From Setaria digitata (taxonomy: Eukaryota > Nematoda > Chromadorea > Rhabditida > Setariidae), in NCBI GenBank assembly GCA_003640385.1, contig RCAB01000206.1:1-64000 (forward strand): a DNA stretch of 64,000 nucleotides. Direction: 5' to 3'. The notes below the pieces were generated by a model. It worked only from the letters and a program-made list of their open reading frames with translations. It was not told where the DNA came from and did no database searches. The position numbers and the translations under genes are program-made. Below are positions 11,626 to 25,335 of this stretch, in pieces. Each line of letters opens with the position of its first letter. The stretch's first letter is position 1.

Positions 11626-14600
11626 ACAGTACAATCCATTGTAAAACTTCACATTTTAATTCTTGAATTTTTATGAGCAAAAGAACAACAACAACAACGA
11701 CTCATTGCTCACACACAATCAACTGGTTTTTCTGCTTTTATCACATTTTGGATAGAAAATTTCAGGTAAAAAGGAGAATGATGGGAATATAAAGGAGGTA
11801 ATGAACAATGAACTGACGAATTAAAATCATTTCATTTAATGGAAAATAACTTTCTGGATAGAAAACTTTTAAATAGAGACATTATTCTCATATGTTATGT
11901 AGCAAAACTTATGGGCAATTTAAGGGAATTTAGACAAAACAATTATTGCTATGACAGTTAGTTACACAACATTTAAACAATTGATATTTTAGCGAGATAG
12001 AAGGAATTCCTGAAAGTTGTTGCATTTATCTTTCTTATCTTCTCAGAGTAATTCCTTTGAATAACTTATAAAGTAACAACATTTAATTCAGTACTTTTGT
12101 TGTGTTTAATTTAATTTTTTTTCCGGAAATGCCAGTATCAAAAAGTCAGTCTAACAGTTCATCTTTTGCTCTTAAAAATTTAAAGTAAAATCACTTATTA
12201 CTATTTCTTGACAAATAATAATTAAAAGGAATTTTTTAGATTAGAGTCTCAAAAGCTTCATTTACAATTGATGATGAGAAAGATTGCCTGCCATTTAAAA
12301 GAAAAAGAAAGAACAGTTTTCTCAACACTCTATTAATTTCGCTAAAATTTCCTTTTGAAATAGAAAAGATTTTACATAAGAAAATGACAAAATAGGAAAA
12401 ATTGGAATGCTGACAACAAGTTTAAGTATTCATTGAAAAATGTTGGCAATAAGTGATATTCAACCATTGGTAGTGAACAATTCGACAGGAAAGTTGAAAA
12501 AAGCTTGCATGAGGACCACTTCGTAATCACATCCATTGGAAAGGAGCTAAATTGGCAAATCTTTGGGCGTTGATTAGACCAGTAGCTAGCAATTAAAGTG
12601 TGAGATAACCAATGTAACAAATTGTTTTAGAGCTTCTATCTTACAACAGTTTATAAAATTTATAGCTTAAAATGGTGAATTTCTAAATTGCTAGATGACT
12701 CAACTTTTTTCTGATGACTCATTCGACGGATCATTAAAATAAAACCACTTTATTGCCAATTGAACTACTACCAAATAACATTTTGCTTGTGTGACTTCAG
12801 TTTCTTTTTTTCTTTTTTGGGGGAGGGGTGGTTAGGTCTATTCTACAAATAAGTAGGATGGAAAAAATTTTGACGATCTTTTTTAACAATGATAATATAC
12901 AACTTACTCATTTTCGTTTCTGGAATTTGGCTAGGTGGGAAACCAGCTCGAGAATAGAGACTGTGAATTGACAGATCAGAATGAGAGGAAGGGATGTAAT
13001 CTAATTGGGAGAAAGCATAATTTGAGACTGATCATTTCGTAAAATAATTATTTCGGAACCGATATTATAAAGTGTGCTTCAGAAAGTTCACATTAATGAT
13101 GTTAAAGGAATATTTCTTTTTGAAATTTGAAGTGAACTTAAATAATATATCATTTTAAACAGCTGTAGCGATAGAAAAAAACAAAAACATCTGAGAAATG
13201 AGACCCTAGCGGGAAATTCTTTAATTTGGTGTTTTTGCTATTCACCTGTTCACAGATGGTATTAACAATGATTTGAAATTGTGAAATCAACAGGCGGATG
13301 AAAGAGACTGATGCTACTGTTTTCGAATCCAATGAAGCAGAAACGAAGACATTGTAAAGATATCAAGCAAAATGATTCAATGATTTCTGAGTCGATGAAG
13401 TTTGCGGGTTGCTGGACAAATATTGAAATGTGATTGTTCTGAAAAAGAGAACTGGGAAGTTACTGGCTTAACTTATGAATTATTAATACATTTTTACCAT
13501 TGTTGCAGCCATCAAAGTGAGAGAATCGGAAAGGTATTTTCGAAATAAAAGCTAAACGAATTTGATTATTGAATTCATGTAGCTATCAGGAAAAATGGAA
13601 AATAATTTTTGGAGCTATAAATTCATTCTTCCACAATCTCACACAAGCATTATTATTGTAAAGAGATGTATTTATAATATCAACCAATATTAAGCTTTTT
13701 CACAAATTTCTTTTTTCTACTAACTCTTTCTAGCTGATAATTAAGATCCACAATATTAGGTAAATTTTATTTGGTCGTTTCTTTTTCTGCTCTTTATTCT
13801 GCTGTAGTAAAATGAAATAAAAAGACCAAACAAAATTGTAATATTGTTTACCAAATAAACTTCTGTAAATTGATAATGGAGAGACAGAGAGAGATTTTCT
13901 GTTTACGATGCGAGATAAACACAATAGCCAAGATGGCCTCTTCAAAACTGGATCAAATTGCAACTCCCTTAATTTAATTTTTTATCAGTTATGAGAAGAA
14001 AAGTATGAAATGTCAGAAATTGATAACTGGAAGAGAACGGCACATATGAATGGCAACAAATACGTTATTGTTGTTTGGCAGTTTGTGTATTTATTTATTT
14101 GGCAAAATTACCGGCTTATCATAATGTTATCAGTAGCGGAACAATAGCCCCATTCGGTAATGGACGTTTTTTTCAACACTAATTCTGTATGCATTAAATG
14201 AAATGTATTAGAATTGATGGCAGTTTCCATCACCATCAGTATCATCCTTATCTGATCAGCATGCCACTGCAAGAACGGTTGTTCATGAAGAATGATTAAT
14301 TAAAGGAATCAGGCTGAAGCAACTAATCTAACGCTCAATCGTTCATCTGTGCTGGCATTTCTTTCTCTTCATCGTTGATTTCAGTGAATTCATCTCGTCT
14401 GTCTCTTATCTCATGCAGATTAACTTTAACTATATCTCTAGCATTTAACCTTACCATAATATGGATTAAAGTGTGATTCGATTGGGATCATTAAAGGATC
14501 TGTAATGACGAGGCTTATAGCTCTGGAAAGGGCAAGCCGCTAATCATTCATTTTTCATTTGCGGGGCTAAAGATCGTAGATATTAGAATTAGACCTCAAT

Positions 14601-17600
14601 TACACGGGTCGGTGATCATAGCAATATAAGGGCGGCAAAGTTTGTGTTTCCTCTAATGATCCAATTTATTCGATTCCAAGTTGAAGGACAAAATTAGTCG
14701 GAGAATTCCATTGAAAAGTGCCGAGAAGAGAATGAATTTGTGATAAATTTTAGTTGATTCAAGAAATAAATTGTTAAAAATCATAAATGTTTTAGATGTC
14801 GCAGAAAGTTAAGATTTAATTTATTTATATGATCAACATTCAAGTTTATTAAGCCTGTTTTCATATTTGATAGACTGAGATAACTGAATTTGAAACTTTA
14901 TTGCAGCTATGGCCGGTTGAATCCGACTAAGCTTTAACGAAGAGATGGTATCTTCGTTTTATTCCATTAGATAATATTTTGAGAAATAATTGGACTTCAG
15001 CTGAACTACAGAAGTTCAACTACAGCAAGAGAAGAGGGACAATGATTCCAGAAACTGTTTCAACATGAGAAACAACATCCATCCATCCATCGTTTGGTGC
15101 AGTAGCAATGATCACATCATTTTTATCGCGGACGGCTAATCACACCACCTTTTCTCTATTTATTGACATATGCTAGTGGAAAAAAGTTTTGGAACCACAA
15201 AATGCCATTTTCTAGACAATGCAAATAATTACTTCCCAAGCAACTTTGCCTATTCATTTATTGTACACTACTCATCGTGTTTTTTTAATTGATAATTAAT
15301 ACTTACTGACAGCTGAATTTATTTTATCAAGAAAAGCTTGTTCGAAACTCGAAGATATCGAAGGACTCCAACTAATTTTTACTAGGGGTTTCTATTTCAG
15401 AACAAATTACTACTTACCCAATAAAGTAATCAATTAATCAATAAATATCTCTAACCTAACATTCAATTTCAAAATTTTGCAGAAAAGGAACAAACTGATG
15501 AGTTTGAAAATATTTTATGCACGCAATGGCTGTCAGTTGGCAAATTTGATATAAAAATTCAAAACTGATTAAAGGATGAAATCAAATGCGATAACATGGC
15601 GAAATTCTGAAGAAACCATGCTTCAGTGACTGAAAATGACAATTTTCTACAGAATCCAATTTAATGCTGAATACAAACATCAGCTGTGAAATTCGATTAA
15701 AACTGATTTTTATACTTTTACATCAATCAAAATTCAGTTTATTCTAACATGTTAATTAATATATTTCAAATAAAATATAGCAAGAAATATGTTGTGAACG
15801 AAACAGATTCATTATTAGACGCAAAGCACTTTGTTTTCAAATCCTTGTGATCAGTGAATTTACCTCTCCACTGCTTGATAATTGCATGAAAAAAAAATTC
15901 AGGTAATCTCTCATGTTTGAGTTCACTTTTTTTTACTTCTTGCACAACTGAATTTCAAATATGTATTTCATTTGATAATGAGTAATGTGTTTGCACCACA
16001 ATATTATTGCGGTCATTATTACAAGTGTGGTTCAAATATGAATTTAATTATGTAAATTAATTTCATACTGTGCCATACACATCGATTAGCTTCAGTAGTT
16101 TGGGAGTTGTACTTGTAATCAGATATTTATAAACTTCACTATGGAAATGATGCGACAGTAAAACCTGGAATACTCGCTTCTTTCAATATATTTAATTGCC
16201 CATCTAAATTACTTAAATTGCTAGCTTTTACATGTTTTGAGTGAATCCGAAGCTACAGCAATTCCTTTGCAATATCATTTTCTCTCTTTTGTCATTTCAA
16301 ACCCCATTTTTCAGGGTACCATAGATGATGTAACTCATTAGGATCCTTAACTCTGTTACTAATTTTCCGCTGTTTCTAAGGAAATCTTTTAAATGAGAAT
16401 TTCGTCAAGAAAAAAAGAAAGTTTCAGGGCTCTCAAATAAACTTTCTTTTCTTGGACCATTGGGCTATTGGGCCAAAGAGGAACTTGAGATTAAAAGTTA
16501 TCAATTTGCTGTCTCTTCCAGTAGCAGCAACAAAACAGCATGCAGCATAATACATATGCCTATCAGTTTTTTGGTAATTGTTTGTTTAGAAAACTCATTT
16601 TCTCAAAGAAAACACAATCATTCAAGTTATTTTATAATAAAATTTAAATTCTGGCAAAATATGATACTCTTACGAAAAAAGTTTCAGAGAATAAATTTAT
16701 TTTGATCGCTTTTCACTTTTAACGTCTTAGCAGCTAATTACACAGAGCAGGTCAAGTCTGATGATGGTTTTTTAATTGAAATAAGAATTATTTTTACCAT
16801 TTAGCTTAATTCAAAAAGAAAAAATTGAGTTGCAAGGACTCGTTCAGTTATCAAAAGCATATTGCATTTTCAGAAGTGAAAGCAGCAATACAAAATTTTT
16901 ATAAAATGTACATTTATTTCTAATGCAATTTCAAACGAGAGAAGGAAGTTTACATTTCAACGCTTTTTTTAAAAACACTTTGAATGAGAATGCTCATTTA
17001 CAGTAGTGGCAAAGAGTAAATTTATTTTCATTAAACAGCGCTTTTAAAGCACAACCTTCTAATTTATACAGTTTAAACTATTGATTGTTTTTACTCGTTT
17101 TCCCTATTCAAGAGTCTATTTCTCGCGCATAACGTTAGACCTTTGTTGAATTAACCTTAAATTTCAAAAATCTAAATGCAAAAATCACTTTTCAGATTAC
17201 TGAGCCTATTTTCATAAAAGTTGCTTTGTAAGAATGTTTTGCTCATAAATACATCATGAAATGCTAGACGGGATGGAATTAGATTCAAAGACGAGTGAAA
17301 TCATAAATTAGCAAAAATGACTGCTGCATTCTTTTCAGCTATATTTCCAAAAGGTACACTTTTCCAAGTGAGATTATTTTGAATTGTTTTAAGTACTGTC
17401 ACCTCCAATACATGGCGACATTTTATTCTCATTTCATAACTACGCTATACCATTTATAACTCTTCTCGATAACCTTTTATTTCCTTTTCTTACTAGAACT
17501 ACTAGTACTAACACTCCTCCACCTATGATGGTTATTTACCTTTCGTGAGCTTTTATTATTTGAACTCGAGGTTTGCAAATTTGCTCGAAATATTTTCCAA

Positions 17601-20600
17601 ATTATAAATGCTTTATGTTATTGATTACCCAGAAATTAATTACGACGAGACAAGAAAGGAGAAATGGGAAGATGCCCCCAGTTGAGTGATGGCAGCAAAT
17701 CCGAGCCTAATAAAAATAAAAAAGGCCTAGTCTGTCATGCTTAGCGTTCATAAAAAAAAAATTGTTTCGCTCCGATATTTCTACACAACAAATGGCAAAT
17801 AAAATTATTTTAGGGAATTCTTTCCTCATTTCAAATGGAATTTGTCTTACAAACAGATCCTTAACAAAACAAATGTATGGATGAGTACAATTTTATTTCC
17901 TTTACTTAGAAACATACGGAACTTAAGTTACAATACTTCGAAGATCAATCTAATTAATCGGTTAAATAATTAACATGCTTTTAACAGATGAAAAGTTTTT
18001 ATTCACTCGCTCTTGATATCTGTAAATCAGATTCTTAAATTAAATTGAGCATTTATCTATGAAGTCTCAAAGCAGAATGAATCTCGAAAGGACTACCCGT
18101 GAAGTTAAAATGTTCAAGTTCTCAGCAAGATAGAAAAGATTTCTCGTAAATTTCTCCAATGAAAATAAGCAAAACCGATCCGACCGATCGTTGTGTACAA
18201 TTGATCTGTTCTCAAACGTTTCATTACATGAAATTTTAATATTTTTAGGCAGTTTTAAAATTGATTCCAATCTTTTTCAACAGTAAATAAATTAAATTTC
18301 CATAAGAACTGGACAGTGATTATATGCTAAACCCTTTTTAACACTTCTGGAACAATGTTCTCCATCTTTTCATGCCTCTGTATTGCCGTGATGATATTTT
18401 CGTTGATAATATTTTCCTACTAATCTGTTTAAATAGAGAAGCAAACGACAGACTTACTCTTTATTTTAATTTTAAAATCTTTCATTTGAAACGAAATGAC
18501 TTCTTCGGTAGTGTTTAAAACTGTTTGACGTCATAGAAAAAAATAATTAAAAATTCATAAAGAATGACAGCAATGCATAAATCAAAATCTACTTGGTATA
18601 TTCATCTTAAAGAAAAAAAAAAGAAACGATATTCGCTTAAATCTGATAAATATATTTAAAAAATGCAATTAATGAATGCACAGAAAATAACGATGTGCTG
18701 ATAACAAGCAGATGACCTCCTTGTTCATTATCAACGAATATTTAAACTGTTCTTAAACTTATAATTGCTTTTAGTAATTCATAACAGTGTGAGTAAATAG
18801 TTAGAATAAATTAAAAAAACAATGATTTACTTAGCAATTTTCCGTCAATAGTACAACTTATTGAATCACATTAAATGAATTGACTTTTATAAAATGCCAA
18901 ATTAATATAAAAAAATTTATCGCTTAGATCAGAATCAGATCAGAATCCAATATTTTCAAAGTGAACTTTGTTGTAGAAACGGTGTATATAGAAAATTCAA
19001 AACTTTCAAGTATCAAATATTTTGCATTTGCATTTTATGTAAATTGATTTTCAAAAAATAGCTTTCTCACAATACAACTGCCTGCATTAAAATTAAACTT
19101 CTACTTCAAAAATTATACATAAATTAATGAAAAACCATATTAGAAGCCATTTCATTCCAAATTTGTTCTTCTCCAATCTCAGGCATGAAGCTAATTGAGA
19201 AAATACAATTGGAAAATAATTCTATTTTGATTTCGAATGGAAGTGATTCCTTATTCATTTTTGCTAAGCATTTCTTGGCCCAAATTTTCTTTATTGTATT
19301 TAAAAACTAATTTCTGATTTGTTTCTGAAACCTTAAAATTTCGCTAGATCCATAGATTCCAATTCTCATTCTCTGCTCTGTCAGCGCGATGTTTTATATG
19401 TTCATATGATCTGAAATTCCTATAAATTTCCTATTACTTTTTTGTCCTTAATCTTTCTCTTAACAGAAAACAATGGAACTGATTTCGAATTTGTTTCATA
19501 TTTGTTTCTTTATAGTTACTAATAGGCAAGTTATCATCACTTCTGAATTATATTCCTTTTTGAGCATGGATTTTTAAAAAAAAGTAAGGACTTCAATATA
19601 ATTATATTCGCTTCATATTCTTTAAACTTTTTGATGGATGAAGTGGCAAATCCAACCAGTCAAATTGGACTCTGATACTTCAGAATTACTTTTTAAATAT
19701 AGTATTAAAGTGGAAGATTTTTGTTCTACAATGAAGCTATATCTTCCGGATGATTAGCTTCATCAGTAGAAGATTTCCAGTTGGGCTTGAAATTGTCATT
19801 AACAGGAAGGAAAGGAGAAAAAAACAGAGTGATCAATGCTAAACTAATATACCGAAAAGGGCGTTCTTTTCTATCTTGGAAATTTCTTGAATAATTCCAA
19901 AATGCAGAAGTCTTTCTTAAACTAAATTTTGAAAATGTTAAGTTAAACACTTAAAGAAATATAGAATATTAAGGAATTACCTGGCTGTGAGTTTAAATCT
20001 CAATAAATTCAAAATATTGCTAAATTTTTTACTTTTCCTTTTAATTTAAACATATCTTTTCAAACTTAAGTTAACTAAGAGATGAAAATACGCAAATTTA
20101 TCATAGCATTGAAGTGATATATATTTCTTTAATGAAATATCTCAATGCCAGTGCAATGAATTTAAAAAGAAATTGTTGCTATCCGTTTCGCTTTTGTTGT
20201 AAAAGGCTGAACCCGATCCCACGGGAATAACTGAAATCGAGGACATCTTCATCTTCTTTCACAATCTGCCCTTTGATATGCGATTAACCAAGCGTTATGA
20301 TTTAGTGTTATCAAAACGTCCGCGATTTTCCAACTTGGCTAGCTGTCCAGTATCTTATCAACAATATTGGCCTGTCAATTCTAGCCTGAAGTCTTAATTG
20401 GCATATATCAAACTCTCTTCTTAGCACACACCATTCAACGCTATCTTTATTTGTTAGATTTATGAATGAGAAACAAATTGGTATTTCCTGGAACCTGCGC
20501 CTTTTCGGTATAATAACAATTTACTTTGACAAAGAATTAAGAATAACGTCAATTTACTTTAGTTCTAAGCTCCCATTAATTGATTATTTAAGGCGTAGCT

Positions 20601-23600
20601 TCAGATTGATAACAAGGAAGTTATCATTGATGTCTGGAAGCTAGTAAGGTATTTTAACAGATAGAAGTGGTAACTGAATGAAACACAGGGAAGTCTGAGA
20701 AACAAAGAGAAAAAGTTAAACTTGGAACTAATAGATATTTTGAGCAGGATTTTTGGTGCCTCACCGCTTAGCTCTTGGCTCATAGTACCATCATTACAAT
20801 TACTATTGCAAATTACTAATTATTATCAGCGTAATTAGACTCTCCATCCTGCACATAACTTTTGCACAAACTCGGAATAATTCGATCTTTTAAATTCAGC
20901 AAAATAAATTAACTAACTAATTAACTTGACCTTTTCCTATCTCTCTCTCCTTTTTCCTTCCTCTTTCTTTCTCCCTGTCTCTGTCTGATAATCCTCGTTC
21001 TTGCTTTATCCTTCGTCTCTAGAATGAATCAAATTCCACATGAAACAGATTTTTCACTGTTGCTGAATACTTTCCGAATTATTTGGAGAGAAAAAAAAAA
21101 AAAAAAAAAACAAAGCTTGGTACTTTGAAATGTTCTGATTGACTGAAAGTTTTCGAACAGTTTTTATTTAAAATTTGTAAGAAAGTATGTTCACAAGAAC
21201 TGTAATAATTGTATGTATATTTGCGAATTTGTGCTTTGTATTAAGTACGATAAATTACAAATGAGGAAATTTCATTTATAGTTTTACTTGCTCTCCTGAT
21301 GACATGATTTATGAAACTGGAATGAGTGAATAAATTCCAAGTTTGGAATCATATGTTACTGAAGAAAGCGCATCCAGAAGGATCAGGAAGAAACGTGGTA
21401 GAAGTTGTTCCTTTGATTTCGAGCAATTGAATACCTCTTTTCTAATAAACACAAAAGTAATGCGTAGAAAAATTTTCCAGATGTTTTACTTCTGTTTCAA
21501 CAGTCTGAAATGGATCGGTTGAACGAAATCGCTTCTCACAAAATCGCATCCATTTGTTGTCAATAAAATATATAATCTTAAAATAATAAGTTAGTTGGAT
21601 CTTATTAGTCTATAATAAACTGTTTTTCCTCCTTTTTAATAAACTTTATCCATATTCCTTCATATTTGCCTCAGTTTTACTCATTTCATCCTTTAAAGGC
21701 TGTTTAATTGTTATCTCATTTATATATTCGCACTTTTCCTAGAAGCAACGGGCACTTCGTATGTTTTTACTTATATTTAATATTAAATTTTTTTTTCATA
21801 CTGACGGTTTGATTGAATAACATGAAAGTTGGCAACTGGAAGAGGTTAAGAAGGGTCATATCAACTAGAAAAATTTCAATATTTAAAGTTACATATTAAA
21901 AATATACATCGGAAATGATAAAAAAGAATATGAAAAATTGCAAAATGTTTGGTAGTTGGGTCATAAATTCCAATTTCTCATTACTGTTTTTATAGAGAAT
22001 ATCCTTTCATTCTGTAATGATTTATCGCCATGAAACATTACATTTTCAATACAAATATAATGCTTTCTACAAGTATGCATTTTCCAATAAAAAATTTTAG
22101 TTTCTTCATTTCGAAATGTTTTCAATTCTTTATTTCCATTTGAAATGATTTCTTGAACCGAAATTGTACACAGATGAATTTGTTTACAAACTTGACAAAC
22201 AATTTACGATGTAAAGGATAGGAAAGAATTCGTCAGCTAGTCAACTATTTTTACTTTCATTCCCTTTAATTAATTGAAATTAGAACTAATTGTTATGAAT
22301 ATTAGCCTATATCAGTATTGATATTAAATTTCTTTTGCACTTGACTTCTTACTTCGTCTTTATAAATATGTTGTATTTCTGTGAAAAAATTTATCCTTTT
22401 ATAACAAATCCATTAAAATATTTTGTTTTTGTTTAATTTCACTTATTATTTTTTTCCTCCAAAAAACTGCCAAATTTAATAGCAAAAGTAGTGAGCATTC
22501 CTCTTCTTTATTTAGAACAAGTTGTTGTTTGAAATGCAGCAGATATAATAAATCAAATATATCGGAGTTTCGGAGTTCACATCTACTAACCTTTTAAAGT
22601 TTTTAATGACCTTCTATGAAAGTGATCGCTTGGTCGTCTACCTACTTTTATTCAAAATGGTGTTTGTACTTTGCATTTAACAATCGAATTTCAACGGAAT
22701 CAAAAAAAGGAAAAGTTTTACATGTGAGTGCCAAGGGATTTATTTTAAGATTTCCGAAATTTTGTGAGTTATGCATTTAAAATTAAATGCTATCGCATTG
22801 CTAAACTAAGGATTGAGTTTCTGTCTTCGTCGATGGCGACTTTCTTATTATTTTCAATAGATTTTAAAGTATTGAAACGATGACTGAGAGGAAATACATT
22901 CCTAGTTGCATCGAACCTTCACCCTAAGGAAGTAAAAATTTATTTTTCTTTGCAATAATTTAAAAAAATATTTTATTATTTATCGAATTTGAAAAGTTCA
23001 GCTGTGGAAGTAATATGAGCTTTTCACCTTTTCTCTTCCTTCATATTGCCGAAATTTGAAACCTACTTTATTTTATTTTCGCTTTGATTTGAAGTAATGC
23101 TCGTATCACGTGCCACATATCAGTTTCTGAATTAAAACATGCTGTATCACTGTTGAGATAATAACTACTGAGGGATGACATCTGTGCATCAGTGAAAAGT
23201 TTTAAATTCTAACACCTCATCCCTTAAATGTATCAAAAAAATTTAAATTAAAAAATTTCTAGAAAATTCAAATCAGTAAAAATTCATAAGGAATTTAAAT
23301 CGCTTCATATGAGATGTTAGGATAAAAAAAGACATAAATAGAGCCAAAATTACTCTTTGGTTGATTTATTTCACCAATATTTCGAGCAAAACGACACGAC
23401 CATTCTTAAACGTTATTTCAGAAGTCATCGCTTCATTATTCTCAATTAAGATAAAATTCAGAACAATTGCTTCCTCAGAATTTGTGTAGTTTTTCTTAAG
23501 ATATATCCCTGCTAAAGGAGGCAATATATTGTTGACAAAATATCGATTCAAGAAGTTTATTCAAGTCATGTTCATACAGACTACCGCATGCACTAATTAT

Positions 23601-25335
23601 TTTTTATATCTGAAAAATTTCGATACTACGTATTTGTTTTAAATTTTAAAGTTGTATTGACTTAAAATTAGGCAATGAAATTACTTTGAATACAAATCTT
23701 TTCATGAAGAGAATGGTGTTGCAAGGAGCCTGAAAATTTCATTTTTGCTCAAAGAGGAGTTTTTCTCTGTTGGACATCCCATTATTTATTATAGCAGTAC
23801 CTGTTAGGACGATTCTCCTAGCCTTAATTATCAGGACGATTTAGAAGTGAACTGCTGTTTGTTAGTACTAATCGAAAATTTATATTTCTTTTACCTTCCG
23901 TTTTTAGATAATGAAGGAAAAGCTTAGCCACTTATTCGCACTGAACTTTCTGATGAACATGTATCTGTTCGAGAAGAGAAATACTTCCCCTTTATTTACC
24001 TCTTCTCTAAGTGATCTTTCTTAACCGAAAATAAGTATTTCATTTGCGGCCTCTGCAAAAGATGGAGAAATTCTTGACATCGACAGTGTTTAAGTCAAGA
24101 TTTCTGGATGTCATCAGTTAGTAAGAACTAATTGGGGCAAGTGATTTAAGCAATGCTAGTATTTGTTTTGCTAAGTGAGAATAAGTCATACTATCAGCGT
24201 AATAAGTGTTTCAGCAAGTTTCCTACATAACTGCTCATATTTTATTCATGCTGCTGGAAAATTGAAATTATTTCCTTGAAGTTAATTTGAATTCGTTAAA
24301 GGCGCAACTGGTAGAATGTATAATTTGCTAAATTTGTCGTTAGAATAGAGTTAACGGAAGAATTAGTCATCGATGAAGAATGGATGGCGTTGACTCAGTT
24401 AGGCCATTAAAAAATGTCCCACCATCCCACTGCAAGTAAAGCTCAAACTTTGTCTTAGTTTCGTTCTTGGCTAGTTATAAATTCGCAGTTGTTGCTTAAT
24501 AAGAGTTTTTTTTTGTCTCTGTTTTGAAATTATTTCTTGAAAAAGCCAATGCTTCCACTCCTTACAGCGAGCTATTTTGAATGGTATATTAAATTATTTG
24601 AACTTATTCGAATAAAAATGGCAAATCTTTAAAAGGAATCAAATTGGTGGCTGCGGAAATTAAGAATTGTTTCACGTTAAGCTAGCGTATAATGCTTCTA
24701 TTTGGATCACAGAATAAATAAACCTAAATGAAATATCACGTAACTGGTTTGTTCGCCAAAGTATTTAAATTCTGTTTCCTTTTTAAAATTAATCAAATAA
24801 ACATATAAGTTATCTGCAATTCAATTATTTCATTAAGAAGATTTTGTGGATGGAATTTCAAAAGTCAAATTAAAATATTTGAAATATCAGCGCTTAGAGG
24901 AATTATGCGCTACAATTTTTGAGATAAAGCAAAATTACTGACCACTTTGGCGAAGGAAATTTTGTCTCAAAACTGTTTGATTAATTTATGAATTATTTAA
25001 GTTGGTGATACAGAATGTTTGTACTAATCGGATTTCCCGGAAATAAATTATTATAATACCGTTTGATAAAGATACAACTCTCTAAGAGCGATTGTGTTAC
25101 AGCTCTCTCACAATCTCTTTCAAATGATGTATCCCACTATTCTATTTTATTTTTATGTTTAATTTGAATGCACATCAATTTATTGTATGGAATTCTAACC
25201 ATAATTTGATAATTACTTTGACAGGAAAGTGATCTCCTCATTCACTTTTTATAGCATTTAAAAACGCTATTCACCAAGGATTCATGATTCCTTGATTTTT
25301 GCTTCAACCTTCAGCTTACTTCAGGGTATCTTGTT
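11271..25335. other. Long AT-rich spacer upstream of gene B
   Basis: No gene is supported. Noted within it: a GC-richer block at about 14050-14700 with several TAAT/TAATC motifs (possible regulatory element), a pyrimidine tract at about 20938-20985, an A-run of about 20 near 21091-21110, and a 64-codon frame without a start codon at 20203-20397 (see findings). The remaining ORFs are short and compositionally like random AT-rich DNA. Confidence 0.5.
11572..11622. repeat. CA dinucleotide microsatellite
   Basis: A run of (CA)n, interrupted once by GA and once by CC, covers about 50 bp. The open frames of 79-89 codons that read through it on both strands are low-complexity artefacts (HTHTH on plus, VCVCV on minus). 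Confidence 0.95.

Noticed and set aside
11383..11652. Open frames of 79-89 codons on both strands
   Set aside because: They read through the CA microsatellite (His-Thr or Cys-Val runs) and have no other coding signs.
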